A program made the position numbers and the translations under genes. Below, in pieces: positions 26,999-36,000 of a DNA stretch of 64,000 nucleotides (positions are counted from its first letter, which is position 1; the number at the start of each line of letters is the position of its first letter). Source of the DNA: Rhodospirillales bacterium (GTDB taxonomy: Bacteria; Pseudomonadota; Alphaproteobacteria; Micavibrionales; Micavibrionaceae); NCBI GenBank assembly GCA_020638295.1, contig JACKIU010000002.1:496001-560000 (forward strand), in the 5' to 3' direction. Below the pieces are notes generated by a model that saw nothing but the letters and a program-made list of their open reading frames with translations, was not told the DNA's origin and searched no databases.

Positions 26999-27874
26999 CT
27001 ACTGGCCATTCCAGAAAATTTCTTCGCTTTCTATGCCTTCACGCTGCACAGGCGCTGCCATTGGGTCCTGACGAATAATAATCGGCTCGCTGGTTTCCTG
27101 TTTAAAAACCGGATCGACATTATTCGGGTAACTCTCACTGGCTGAGTTCTGGGCTTGCGGCGCCTGTAAATCGATCGGCGTATTGCGATCTTCATAGGGT
27201 TGCATCGGCACCGACTGCCCCTGCTCGTTTTGATAAACATAGTTATCGTCATAAGTGCTTTGGTACTGCATCGGCTCGTTTGCTGCCGCCTCGGAATCGG
27301 CTCCCACAAATTTCACATAGCTGACCACGCCGTTTACGCCGTTAATCGTTCGCGCCGTTTCAATCACCCGGTTAAGCTCCGCCCGGTTCTGCGCAAAGCC
27401 CATCAGATAGACCGTCCCGCGCACCGTATCGATCGAATAATTGATCGACAAAATCTCCCGGTCGAACGTAATCGCCGTGCGCAGGCGAGTCGTAATCCAC
27501 GTATCCTTGGCAAAACCGACCAGCCCTTCGCTCTCGGCAATCTGAATCTCGTTAATCACCTGCTTCACGCCTCTGGGCTGCCAGGCCAGCCGTACCGCCT
27601 CAACTCGATCCTCCGGATCCTGCACCACGCCGGTAATCAGCACGCGCCCCTGATTAATCGTCAAATCCAGCTTGCGGAAGGTCTCAACATCATACTTAAA
27701 CCACAAATCGTTGATCGCAATCTGAATGCGCGCATCATCAACAGCCGCAGACAAACCGCCTTCCTGCGCCGCCGCAATCCCGGCCGTTGCTCCCGCTCCG
27801 GCAGCAACTCCGAGCGCCGAACAACCCGGCAACATCAACAAACACAAAGACAAAACGAAAAATTTACGAACCAT
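26999..27874 (-). CDS. BON-domain outer-membrane lipoprotein
   Basis: Lipoprotein (lipobox LPGC near residue 18) with two BON domains, about residues 50-110 and 120-190 (LTINQGRVLITGVVQDPEDR; VRGTVYLMGFAQNRAELNRV), similar to OsmY/DolP-type proteins involved in outer-membrane integrity. The last ~100 residues are a Gln/Pro/Asn-rich disordered tail. The frame opens at 27883, but AGGA lies 8 nt before the ATG at 27874, which is preferred (291 residues). It is located between yraN and pal, and yraN-rsmI-BON is a familiar neighbourhood in proteobacteria. Confidence 0.85.
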   Translation of the reverse strand: MVRKFFVLSLCLLMLPGCSALGVAAGAGATAGIAAAQEGGLSAAVDDARIQIAINDLWFKYDVETFRKLDLTINQGRVLITGVVQDPEDRVEAVRLAWQPRGVKQVINEIQIAESEGLVGFAKDTWITTRLRTAITFDREILSINYSIDTVRGTVYLMGFAQNRAELNRVIETARTINGVNGVVSYVKFVGADSEAAANEPMQYQSTYDDNYVYQNEQGQSVPMQPYEDRNTPIDLQAPQAQNSASESYPNNVDPVFKQETSEPIIIRQDPMAAPVQREGIESEEIFWNGQ

Positions 27875-27917
27875 AATGAACATCCTGAAAAAACGGAATC
27901 AAAAAGATAGGAGTTTA

Positions 27918-28319
27918 TTATTGTCCGTCAAACCACGCATTGTCCAGATGAAGCACGGAAACTGCCCCCAACAGATTAAGCCCGCCCTGCAAAACACCCG
28001 GCGGCACCACCATCACATCAAACCGCATATCCAGTCCTGCAAATTCCTCATGCTCAGCCAAATAATGCCGCGCCGCCGACTCAATCCGCCGCCGCGTTCG
28101 CGTGTTCACCGCATAAAGCGCCTCTTCTTCTGATCGGTGCGCCTTAACCTCAACGAACGCCAGCATATCGCCCTTACGCGCAATCAGATCAATCTCACCC
28201 CCGCGCGTTTTATAACGCTGTTCAAGAATCTTATATCCTTTTAATCGCAAGGCATTCGCTGCAACCTGCTCGGCCTTGACCCCGCGCTGGTAAGCGGCTT
28301 TCTTCGCGCCCGCGCTCAC
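27918..28319 (-). CDS. yraN: YraN (UPF0102) endonuclease-like protein
   Basis: UPF0102 family with a restriction-endonuclease-like fold. 133 residues with the family core: GYKILEQRYKTRGGEIDLIA (catalytic E-I-D-L pattern) followed by FVEVKAHRSEEEA (E-V-K). These supply the PD-(D/E)xK-type residues. A role in recombination or repair is presumed. The start overlaps the stop of rsmI by 4 bp, the common rsmI-yraN pairing. Confidence 0.9.
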   Translation of the reverse strand: MSAGAKKAAYQRGVKAEQVAANALRLKGYKILEQRYKTRGGEIDLIARKGDMLAFVEVKAHRSEEEALYAVNTRTRRRIESAARHYLAEHEEFAGLDMRFDVMVVPPGVLQGGLNLLGAVSVLHLDNAWFDGQ

Positions 28320-29218
28320 CTCGATATCTCCAGCGCCAGCGCATAGAGCATCTTTTTCGCCTTCCCGGTGATCTCAGCCACATGCGCCGCCGCAGCCTTC
28401 GTCCCCATCTCCCGCAAAGCCGCCTTCAACAGCGCTTTCAATTCATCCTCGGAATAGGCCCGTCCCTGCATGGCCTCAATCACCAGCACAATCTCCCCCT
28501 TTGGCAAACCGTGCTCTTCATAATGCGCAATCAGGCTGGCAACATCATCCCGGCGCACCTCCTCATACAGCTTGGTCAACTCGCGCACCACCGCCACCCG
28601 CCGCCCCGGCAAAGCCGCTTCAATATCGCTGAGCGCCGCCAACAACCGCGGCGCCGTTTCAAACGCCACCAAAGTCCCCGGCGCATCCCGCCATTCTTCC
28701 AGCGCCGCTTTACGCCCCGCGCTTTTCGTAGGCAAAAACCCGATAAACGAAAACTGATCCGAACCCAGCCCCGAAAGCTGCAATCCGGCCAGCGCCGCAC
28801 TCGCCCCCGGCACACTCGTCACATTCAGCCCCGCCTCCTGCACCGCCGCGACCAGCTTAAACCCCGGATCGGAAACCAGCGGCATCCCGGCATCACTCAT
28901 CAACGCCAACGCCTCTCCACCCTTAATACGCGCAAGAATTTTGGCCCGCACCTTTCCATCGCTATGGTCGTTATAAACGCTGAGCCTGCTCGATATACCG
29001 TAATGCTTGAGCAACTTGCCCGAAACCCGGCTATCCTCGCACAGCACACCATCGGCCAAGGCCAGCGTATCCAGCGCCCGCACGGAAACATCGCGTAAAT
29101 TGCCGATCGGGCTCGCCACCAGATACAGCCCCGGCTCAAGTAACCGCCCGTCCGCATCAGGGAGTAGCCAGCCCCGCGTTTTTTCTTTACTGTTCGGCTG
29201 TAATAAATTCTCAGACAT
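28316..29218 (-). CDS. rsmI: 16S rRNA 2'-O-ribose C1402 methyltransferase RsmI
   Basis: SAM-dependent tetrapyrrole-methylase-fold enzyme modifying C1402 of 16S rRNA. Family motifs: LYLVASPIGNLRDVSVRAL near residue 35, LCEDSRVSGKLLKHYG, ALMSDAGMPLVSDPGFKLV and VPGASAALAGLQLSGL. 300 residues from the ATG at 29218; the frame runs upstream to 29398 but that part overlaps the start of the divergent lipoprotein gene and has no homology-like features. It is divergent from the LpoA-like gene, as in many proteobacteria. Confidence 0.95.
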   Translation of the reverse strand: MSENLLQPNSKEKTRGWLLPDADGRLLEPGLYLVASPIGNLRDVSVRALDTLALADGVLCEDSRVSGKLLKHYGISSRLSVYNDHSDGKVRAKILARIKGGEALALMSDAGMPLVSDPGFKLVAAVQEAGLNVTSVPGASAALAGLQLSGLGSDQFSFIGFLPTKSAGRKAALEEWRDAPGTLVAFETAPRLLAALSDIEAALPGRRVAVVRELTKLYEEVRRDDVASLIAHYEEHGLPKGEIVLVIEAMQGRAYSEDELKALLKAALREMGTKAAAAHVAEITGKAKKMLYALALEISR

Positions 29219-29242
29219 GTTAAAGAGCATACTACTGAAAGA

Positions 29243-30547
29243 ATGGATAAGACAATGACGCAAAACCTCAAAGCCACTCTGATCGCCCTTTTTCTGCTCC
29301 TGCCTGCGCTCTCGCTCAGCGCCTGTCAGAGCAGCAGCGGCGGATATACACCGCACCGGGCCAGCGCGCCCTCTGCGCCCGCCCGGCAAGACCCGCACGT
29401 TTTGGAAAATCCATCATCAAACACGCTTTTAGGCAACCAGCAACAAGCCGCCCAAACAATGCGCATGGCCGACCTGCCTGCCGTTAAGGTTGGCATCCTG
29501 CTGCCTCTAAGCGGCCAGCATCAAAAACTCGGCGAAGCCATGCTGAACGCCGCGCAAATGGCCCTGTTCGAAATCGGCCATGCCAATCTCGAACTGATCC
29601 CCCGCGACACGCAAGGCACAGCCCAGGGCGCGGGGCAAGCCGCCAAATCAGCCATCGATTCCGGCGCGCAGCTTCTGCTCGGCCCGGTCTTTGCCCCCTC
29701 CGTACGCAGCGCCCAACCCATCGCCGCCCGCGCCCGAATCAACATGATCGCTTTTTCGACCGACTGGACGCTGGCCGGAAACAACACCTACATCATGGGC
29801 TTTATGCCCTTTGATCAGGTCAGACGTGTCACGGGATATGCAGCGCGTCAGGGCATAGCCCGCGTCGGTATGCTCGGACCCGACACAGATTACGGACGTA
29901 TCGTCGCAAGCGCCTTTAACGCCGCCGCACCGAGCTACAATATCGCCGTTACCGAAAACAAAACCTACCCTGCCAGCACCACAAATTTAGCTCCCATCAT
30001 CAAAGACTTTACCCATTACGATGCGCGAAAATCCGCCGGGGCCTTGGCCCAATCGCCCTTTGATGCGGTCCTGATGCCTGTCGGCGGCCAGGACGCCCGC
30101 TCCATCGGCAGCCTGCTCACCCACTATGGCCTGCCCCCGCGTAGCGTCCGGCGAATCGGCACAGGCCTTTTGGATGAAACCGCACTGGCCAGCGAAGCCA
30201 ATCTCGAAGGCTCATGGTTTGCCGCCCCTACCCCCGCTTCGCGCCGCGCTTTTGAAGACCGTTATATGAACACCTACGGCGCCCGCGCCCCGCGCCTCAC
30301 AACGCTCGCCTATGACGCAACGGCGCTGGCGGCAATCCTCGCCAGGCGCGGTCTGCAAGCAAGCGGACGCCCGGCCTTCGATCGCAATGCCATCACCAAC
30401 GCTAACGGTTTTTCGGGCCTCGACGGCATCTTCCGCTTCCGCTCCGACAACACTGCCGAACGCGGACTGGCCGTTTTGGAATTTCGCCGCGGCCAACTTG
30501 TTGTCGTTGAACAAGCCCCAACCAGCTTCCAGAACATGACGCAGTAA
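29243..30547 (+). CDS. LpoA-like penicillin-binding protein activator lipoprotein
   Basis: Lipoprotein (lipobox LSAC near residue 27) whose mature part is a periplasmic-binding-protein type I fold (Peripla_BP_6), like the C-terminal domain of LpoA, the outer-membrane activator of PBP1A. Visible: VGILLPLSGQHQKLGEAMLN near residue 80 and QLLLGPVFAPSVRSAQPIAA. It lacks the N-terminal TPR domain of E. coli LpoA, normal for alphaproteobacteria. ATGs at 29243 and 29255 are both possible. It lies divergent to rsmI, the same context as lpoA in E. coli. Confidence 0.83.
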   Translation: MDKTMTQNLKATLIALFLLLPALSLSACQSSSGGYTPHRASAPSAPARQDPHVLENPSSNTLLGNQQQAAQTMRMADLPAVKVGILLPLSGQHQKLGEAMLNAAQMALFEIGHANLELIPRDTQGTAQGAGQAAKSAIDSGAQLLLGPVFAPSVRSAQPIAARARINMIAFSTDWTLAGNNTYIMGFMPFDQVRRVTGYAARQGIARVGMLGPDTDYGRIVASAFNAAAPSYNIAVTENKTYPASTTNLAPIIKDFTHYDARKSAGALAQSPFDAVLMPVGGQDARSIGSLLTHYGLPPRSVRRIGTGLLDETALASEANLEGSWFAAPTPASRRAFEDRYMNTYGARAPRLTTLAYDATALAAILARRGLQASGRPAFDRNAITNANGFSGLDGIFRFRSDNTAERGLAVLEFRRGQLVVVEQAPTSFQNMTQ

Positions 30548-30618
30548 AAACCTTTATTTATATGTAATAATATTGGACTTTTCGGATATTATTTATATCA
30601 TCCACAAAAGTACATTTT

Positions 30619-30635
30619 TTTACAAAATTTGTAAA
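30619..30635. promoter_or_regulatory. Candidate TetR operator (perfect palindrome)
   Basis: TTTACAAA and TTTGTAAA flank a single central base, an 8-bp perfect inverted repeat 106 bp upstream of the TetR gene start. Symmetry and length suit a TetR-family operator; autoregulation is inferred. Confidence 0.4.
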
Positions 30636-30741
30636 TTCTCCCCTTGAATTTTAATCTCAAAGACGTCAATCTGCGTTCTCTGGAGTAAAAACCTTAAAAT
30701 ACGATACGAACTGTTTTAATTATCATTAAAAGGACAGAGTT

Positions 30742-31365
30742 ATGGCTCAGGCTGCTTTGCAAAATACAGACACCGCAAACACCCCAAAAGCGCAGGCCAA
30801 AAAAGGCCGCCCGCGCAGCGAAAAATCAAAAAACGCGATTCTAAAAGCCACCAACTCTCTCCTGCTGCACAGAAGCGTTCAGGAACTCTCGATCGAATCC
30901 ATCGCGAAAAAAGCCAAAGTCGGCAAAACCACGATTTACCGCTGGTGGCCGAACAAAACCGCGATCGTTATGGATGCGCTCCGTTCCCAGCCCGGTATCC
31001 AAAGCCCGCTCCCGACACCAAAAACCAATGCCGAAGCCGTGGTCATGCAACTCGACAAACTCATCCGCATGCTTGACGGGAATAATGGCGACACCATCGC
31101 CCAGCTCTTTTCCGAGGCACAGGCCGATACGAAAGCCCAAAAGATCTTCTCCGGCACATTCCTCACACCCTTGATCGATGCCATCGAATTCAGCATCGAA
31201 CAAGGCAAAGAACACAAGGAATTTCGCAACTCGCTCGATACGGCGCTGGCTGTCGACCTGCTGTGCGGCCCGATCTTCTTCCGCCTGCTCTCCCGCCCGG
31301 CGGACCTCAACGAAGATTTCCGCGAAACCTATCCAAAAGAAGCCGTCCGCCTGATCAGCGCATAA
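30742..31365 (+). CDS. TetR/AcrR-family transcriptional regulator
   Basis: 207 residues. N-terminal helix-turn-helix at about 28-75 with SIESIAKKAKVGKTTIYRWW followed by PNKTAIVMDAL, a textbook TetR_N domain. The start is rich in basic residues (KAQAKKGRPRSEKSK). The C-terminal part matches the general layout of the TetR_C_11 type ligand domain. It stands alone between the LpoA-like gene and a diguanylate cyclase, with no adjacent pump or enzyme gene on the same strand, so the target is not apparent. A palindrome upstream may be its own operator. A strong AAAAGGAC Shine-Dalgarno-like sequence precedes the ATG. Confidence 0.9.
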   Translation: MAQAALQNTDTANTPKAQAKKGRPRSEKSKNAILKATNSLLLHRSVQELSIESIAKKAKVGKTTIYRWWPNKTAIVMDALRSQPGIQSPLPTPKTNAEAVVMQLDKLIRMLDGNNGDTIAQLFSEAQADTKAQKIFSGTFLTPLIDAIEFSIEQGKEHKEFRNSLDTALAVDLLCGPIFFRLLSRPADLNEDFRETYPKEAVRLISA

Positions 31366-31387
31366 TCATTGTTTGGAATAGAAAGAT

Positions 31388-32698
31388 TTAAGCAGACTTA
31401 ACCGCGCGGGAATCCTTTCGGAGCGGTTCCGGAACAACGCTGCCGGACAAATGACCGAGTGAAACCCGGTTACGTCCGGCTTCCTTGGATTCATAAAGCG
31501 CCTCATCCGCCGCCTTCATCAACAACGCCACGCTATGGTTTTCACGCGGCTGCACACAGACATAACCCATACTGCTGGTATAATCCAAACCGCAATTCTG
31601 CCCCTGCGCATCCTTATAACGACAAGGGGTTTTTTCAATCCTTTTGCGGAGGCGCTCAAGCGTTTTCATGGCATCATTTTGCCCGGTCTCAGTCAAAACC
31701 AGAGCAAATTCCTCACCGCCGATACGACCAATCACATCTTGCGGCCGCAATTCATTTTTCAGCAATTTTGCAAAATGAACAAGGACTTTGTCACCAATAT
31801 CATGCCCATATGTGTCATTCACGGACTTAAATTTATCCAGATCAAGCAATGCAAACGCCACCTCTTTACGATTTTCCTGCGCAGCCTTAAGAGCCTCTTG
31901 CGCCATGGTCATAAACGCCCGCCGGTTATTCAGCCCCGTCAACTCATCTTCATTGGCATGCCGGGACAGCATATTGTGATACTTTTTGATGCTCTTCACC
32001 AAAGGCCGGAAAATATAATACGCCTCAATCACCAAAACGATCAGAATAAACACGGTCATATAAAACTGGATTTGGAAATAACGCTGGATCTTTTCAATCG
32101 CTTCACGTTGATAATTGGCCAAAGCGGCATCCAGCCCCGGCAGGATTTTATCGCTATATTCCCGCGAAATAAACTTATGCAGTTTTTCCCTTCTGGCCGA
32201 CTTATCCATGGCGCTATAAACAAGGAATTGATCGGTAAATTCTATAAAGGCATTGAGTTGGTTACCAAGGTTATAAGGCGGGCCGTAATATATTTGCTTC
32301 AAAGCTTCAGAACTGACATCTCCACCGAGTAGCTCGTCCAAAAACACCGGTTTGGAAATTGTATATTCAAGATACTGCTGCGACTTCTTGATCTGACCAA
32401 GAGCCGTCTGCAAAAATGTTAAATCAACCTCTTCACCATAACTATAATAATTTGTGGCATGAAACGAAACTTGCTGAACCAGCGACCGCTGCTGCCCGAG
32501 ATAATAGGACACCTCAACCGTTTCCATCTGCACTTCCATAATATTGTCGGTAATGATATGTGCAAGATATGTCAGCAATGCAATCAGGCTAAATGCCCCG
32601 ATATAGGCATAGGTCAGCAGATCCCCTACTGATTTGCGTGGAAACAGATCAAAAAGCTGCCGAATTCGCCCAACATAATAATGACGCGTGTTGCTCAT
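31388..32698 (-). CDS. Membrane-bound diguanylate cyclase (GGDEF)
   Basis: Makes cyclic di-GMP. 436 residues from the ATG at 32698 (a GTG at 32710 sits in the G-rich Shine-Dalgarno). Two membrane helices, near residues 27-50 and 205-230, frame a ~150-residue periplasmic sensor region that has no motif I recognise. The GGDEF domain follows (about 250-415) with DELTGLNNRRAF, the active site GGEEF, and an intact RPQD inhibitory I-site five residues before it, so product feedback is expected. c-di-GMP commonly controls surface structures such as Tad pili. The enzyme shares no operon with the neighbouring genes. Confidence 0.93.
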   Translation of the reverse strand: MSNTRHYYVGRIRQLFDLFPRKSVGDLLTYAYIGAFSLIALLTYLAHIITDNIMEVQMETVEVSYYLGQQRSLVQQVSFHATNYYSYGEEVDLTFLQTALGQIKKSQQYLEYTISKPVFLDELLGGDVSSEALKQIYYGPPYNLGNQLNAFIEFTDQFLVYSAMDKSARREKLHKFISREYSDKILPGLDAALANYQREAIEKIQRYFQIQFYMTVFILIVLVIEAYYIFRPLVKSIKKYHNMLSRHANEDELTGLNNRRAFMTMAQEALKAAQENRKEVAFALLDLDKFKSVNDTYGHDIGDKVLVHFAKLLKNELRPQDVIGRIGGEEFALVLTETGQNDAMKTLERLRKRIEKTPCRYKDAQGQNCGLDYTSSMGYVCVQPRENHSVALLMKAADEALYESKEAGRNRVSLGHLSGSVVPEPLRKDSRAVKSA

Positions 32699-32844
32699 AC
32701 ATGCCCCCACATATACATTAAAGCAAATTTGTTTAATATTTCATAAACTTACCGCAAATATCATAGCAATAAATATCATGGCGATATGACAGCGTTCCGC
32801 TCTTTGCGCTTTTCAAGCGAAACCCAAAGCACTATTCTATCGAC

Positions 32845-34141
32845 ATGTTGGAAAAAATTGACACACAAAACCTGCTATCCACTGCCCAAAACTGGACAAC
32901 GGAGCATTTTTTAACAACCAATACGCTCTATCAGGGCATTTTACTGCTCAGCGCCTTTGTCCTTGGAAGCTTTACCTACCACATTGTTCGCGCCAAAGCC
33001 TTCAAAGCCATAGAAAACTCGAAAATGCCCCGCGCCGCCCGGCGCATCTCAAATAACCTCGTGCGCCTGCTCTTCCCGTTAATATCTCTGTCTATCTTGT
33101 TTATCGGCAGCCAAATCGCCAAAACCGAGACCATCGGCGTCAACACCGCGCTGACCGAAGGCATCATGAAAGTCCTGCTGGCCTGGATTATCATCCGTAT
33201 GGCCGTCCAGTTCATCGCCAACAGCGCTATCCGCAACTTTTTCGCATTCGTCATCTGGTCGATCGCCGCGCTGAGCATTTTCGGCTTTCTGAACCAGACC
33301 ATGACGACGCTGGATTCCATATCCTTCAGCATCGGGGATTTCCGCCTTTCCGCCCTCATCGTCATAAAAAGCGTCCTGTCGCTGTTTACGCTGCTCTACC
33401 TGGCCATATTCGCCTCCAGCTTCGCCGAACGCCGGATATTCAGAATCAAAAGCCTGACCCGCTCTTCTCAGGTGTTGCTCGCCAAGGTGATCCGCGTCGT
33501 TCTTATCGTCTTCGCCCTGCTCGTCGGCGTCACCTCCGCCGGCATCGACCTCTCCCTGTTCGCCGTCTTCGGCGGCGCCATCGGCTTGGGGATTGGCTTC
33601 GGCCTGCAAAAAGGCATCTCGAATCTGTTTTCCGGCATGCTGCTGCTGATGGACCAGTCCATCAAACCCGGCGATGTGCTGGAACTGGAAAACGGCACCT
33701 TCGGCTGGGTCAACCAGATGGCCGCACGCTATACCGAGATCGTCACCCGCGACAACAAATCCTTCCTCATCCCCAACGAAGAACTCATCACCCAGCGCGT
33801 GGTGAACTGGAGCCACGGCAACTCCTCATCCGCCTGCAGGTAAATTTCGAACGCATTACAACTCCGACCCGCATAAAGTCGTAGAAATTGCCGAAGCCGC
33901 CGCTGCCGACGCGCACGAACGTATCCACAAGGATCCGCCGCCCATATGCCATCTAACCGAATTTGGCGACAGCTCAATAAACTTCTCCCTGCGTTTCTGG
34001 ATCAAAGACGCCGAATCCGGAGTAACGAACATCAAAGGCGCCGTCATGCTCGCCCTGTGGGACGCATTCAAGGAAAACGCCATCGAAATCCCCTACCCCC
34101 ACCGCGAAGTCTACGTGCACGAGGTTAAGAAAGGCGCCTGA
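32845..34141 (+). pseudogene. MscS-family mechanosensitive channel, frameshifted
   Basis: Small-conductance mechanosensitive channel family. The first frame (32845-33843, 332 residues) holds the membrane helices, the pore helix (GGAIGLGIGFGLQKGISNLF) and the start of the beta domain (KPGDVLELENGTFGWVNQ), then ends abruptly after NWSHGNSSSACR. The rest continues in other frames: LIRLQVNFER (33825-33854), then HYNSDPHKVVEIAEAAAADA to the stop at 34141. One C is missing near 33825 and one near 33854; restoring both gives a normal ~430-residue protein. It is either a genuine recent pseudogene or two base-calling errors. Confidence 0.85.
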
Positions 34142-34150
34142 AACAGCACC

Positions 34151-35023
34151 CTAACCGGCATATTCAACGCTAAGTTCATGAGACCCATCCTGCAGTTCCT
34201 CAGAATGCGGCTGACCTCGCCCAGCAAGCCCTTTACAACTCATATAAACCCCATCCGCCCAATTGCAATTCAACGTTTGCAGTTCTTCCAAAGACCGGAC
34301 CACCGGCGGCGTATCTTCAGCAACCTTAATCGCATCCATCTTTGCCCCCCATCTCATAAAACCCCGCTTGGCAAATCTCTCAACCGCCTCGACATTGCCT
34401 GCATTCAAAACCGCATTGACCGTATGACAATTTCGCCGTACCAGATCATAATCCAGTCCTTGCCTGTTAATATCCCCCGCACGCTCCTGAAGAACCGCCC
34501 ACAGAGCCTCGATACAATCCTGATCATCGCTAATCGCAACCGGCTCTTCCACAACGTGATCAGCATCATAAGGCCGTATATTATCCCCATACAAACTACC
34601 AACACCCAATTTACATTTTTCACTCTTGAAAACGGCATTGTTAAACGCTTCCACCAGCCGCCTTGGAATAAAAGTCGAAACAATATTCCCGACAGTATGC
34701 GGGTCAATCCTTAGCCCTATCCACTCACCGGTCTCAGGATCAATGGCTCCGGGATTTAACTCCCCGCGCACCCAGATCTGCGGATAAAGCCGCCCCGTTT
34801 CCGGGTCTTTCAACGGCTTGCCATCTTCATCACACCAAATTTGAGCCATCCGCGTAAAAGAATGTTCAACACTATTGCGACCCAAAAAACTGGCCAGCTT
34901 GTGATTTCCACGCCATTTCAGGCTATCAACCGTCGCAATTTGTATAGCCCAGCGCGCCCGCGCGCCCGGATGACGCTCGGGAACAAAAGACGTATCTACA
35001 GTGCTTTGATCAATCCTGCCCAA
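34151..35023 (-). CDS. Unknown protein, possible permuted papain-like fold
   Basis: 290 residues, no signal peptide or membrane helix. Family not recognised. VEHSFTRMAQIW (about residue 52) and a later YDLVRRNCHTVNAVLNAG (about residue 199) resemble the His and N-C patterns of permuted NlpC/P60-like amidases and peptidases, in which His comes first and Cys later. A middle region repeats DPETG twice (KDPETGRLYP, IDPETGEWIG), like a calcium- or carbohydrate-binding loop. The stop is 10 bp from the end of the broken MscS gene, convergent. The fold assignment is weak. Confidence 0.6.
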   Translation of the reverse strand: MGRIDQSTVDTSFVPERHPGARARWAIQIATVDSLKWRGNHKLASFLGRNSVEHSFTRMAQIWCDEDGKPLKDPETGRLYPQIWVRGELNPGAIDPETGEWIGLRIDPHTVGNIVSTFIPRRLVEAFNNAVFKSEKCKLGVGSLYGDNIRPYDADHVVEEPVAISDDQDCIEALWAVLQERAGDINRQGLDYDLVRRNCHTVNAVLNAGNVEAVERFAKRGFMRWGAKMDAIKVAEDTPPVVRSLEELQTLNCNWADGVYMSCKGLAGRGQPHSEELQDGSHELSVEYAG

Positions 35024-35069
35024 TAAAAATCACCTTACAAAAAACCCTCGAGCCCAAATGGGCTACGTT

Positions 35070-35264
35070 TTATTTCTCAGCTAGTTCGGGTCTAGCATGA
35101 GTTGGTAAAACCGTAGCTTCATTTTCCGAACTGCGCAAATAACGAGAGTCATCGTGTCCTGTATTAAAGGATGCCGTCAGCCCCCACATGACCAATCCAA
35201 ATCCAGCCCCGATCATTCCATACGCACCGAACCTCTGAAGATTTAATCGTTTTTCTATATCCAT
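35070..35264 (-). CDS. Small single-helix membrane protein
   Basis: Unknown, 64 residues from the ATG at 35264, which has a perfect GGAGG Shine-Dalgarno 5 nt upstream; the 16 extra codons of the open frame are not needed. One helix (about 12-32, FGAYGMIGAGFGLVMWGLTA) and a polar C-terminus. It lies upstream of the gene at 34151 with a 46-bp gap and may be co-transcribed with it. Confidence 0.6.
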   Translation of the reverse strand: MDIEKRLNLQRFGAYGMIGAGFGLVMWGLTASFNTGHDDSRYLRSSENEATVLPTHARPELAEK

Positions 35265-35317
35265 AACGCCTCCAAATAAAAATTTCCATAACAATACACA
35301 CTCTCGACACAAAATGC

Positions 35318-35345
35318 AAAAAAAAACGCGCCCACAACAGGCGCG
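35318..35345 (-). terminator. Rho-independent terminator of ahpC-ahpD
   Basis: On the minus strand CGCGCC pairs with GGCGCG around a 7-nt loop, immediately followed by nine T. It starts about 28 bp after the ahpD stop. Confidence 0.85.
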
Positions 35346-35372
35346 CCCTTCAAGAAATATAACGGAAAAACT

Positions 35373-35918
35373 CTAGGCCGCCTGCGCGCGGGCCCCTTCA
35401 GACGCCGCCGCCCCATCGAGAATAGCCGAAGCCGCCTGCACCACCGCCGCAATCCGCACAGAAGTTTGCACCTGCTCAAGGCTCAAACCGCCCTCACGGA
35501 TTTTCTTTTCGTGCGACTTCACACAGAACTGGCACCCGTTAATCGCCGAAACCGCCAGCGACCACAGCTCGAAATCAACCTTGTCCACGCCCGGATTCCC
35601 GATAATATTCATCCGCAATTTCGCCGGAATAGCCTGATAATCGGCCATCATGCCGGTGAATTTATAATACACATTATTCATCGCCATAATCGCCGCTGCG
35701 GCCTTGGCCGCTTCCAGCGCCTCAGGCGATAAATGCGCCGCCGCCTCTTCCTCAATCTCGCGAATAACAGCCGCATTGCGCCCGGCATGCGCCGTGGCGA
35801 CAAACGTCCCCCAAAGCTGCTGCGCATTCAGAGTCTCCTCATTCGCCAGTGAAGACAAATTCAGCTTAATATCCTTGGCATATTCGGGAATTTCGTTTTT
35901 CAAATTTTCAAGTGACAT
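35373..35918 (-). CDS. ahpD: Alkyl hydroperoxide reductase AhpD
   Basis: Carboxymuconolactone-decarboxylase fold disulfide reductase that recycles AhpC. 181 residues; the redox motif is C-x-x-C followed by His: NGCQFCVKSHEKKI near residue 131, with the helix ending in Glu upstream. It lies downstream of ahpC on the minus strand with an 82-bp gap and a terminator behind, so it forms an operon with ahpC controlled by the divergent OxyR. This is the common alternative to AhpF in alphaproteobacteria and actinobacteria. Confidence 0.95.
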   Translation of the reverse strand: MSLENLKNEIPEYAKDIKLNLSSLANEETLNAQQLWGTFVATAHAGRNAAVIREIEEEAAAHLSPEALEAAKAAAAIMAMNNVYYKFTGMMADYQAIPAKLRMNIIGNPGVDKVDFELWSLAVSAINGCQFCVKSHEKKIREGGLSLEQVQTSVRIAAVVQAASAILDGAAASEGARAQAA

Positions 35919-36000
35919 GTGCTTCTCCTTAAATAGTCACCCCCGTCTTGTACGGGGGTCCGGATGCCCGCACGGTGGCGGGCATGACACGGTTTTTAAA

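Noticed and set aside
33079..33816. 245-codon minus-strand frame opposite the MscS gene
   Set aside because: Acidic antisense artefact; the plus strand encodes clear MscS motifs.
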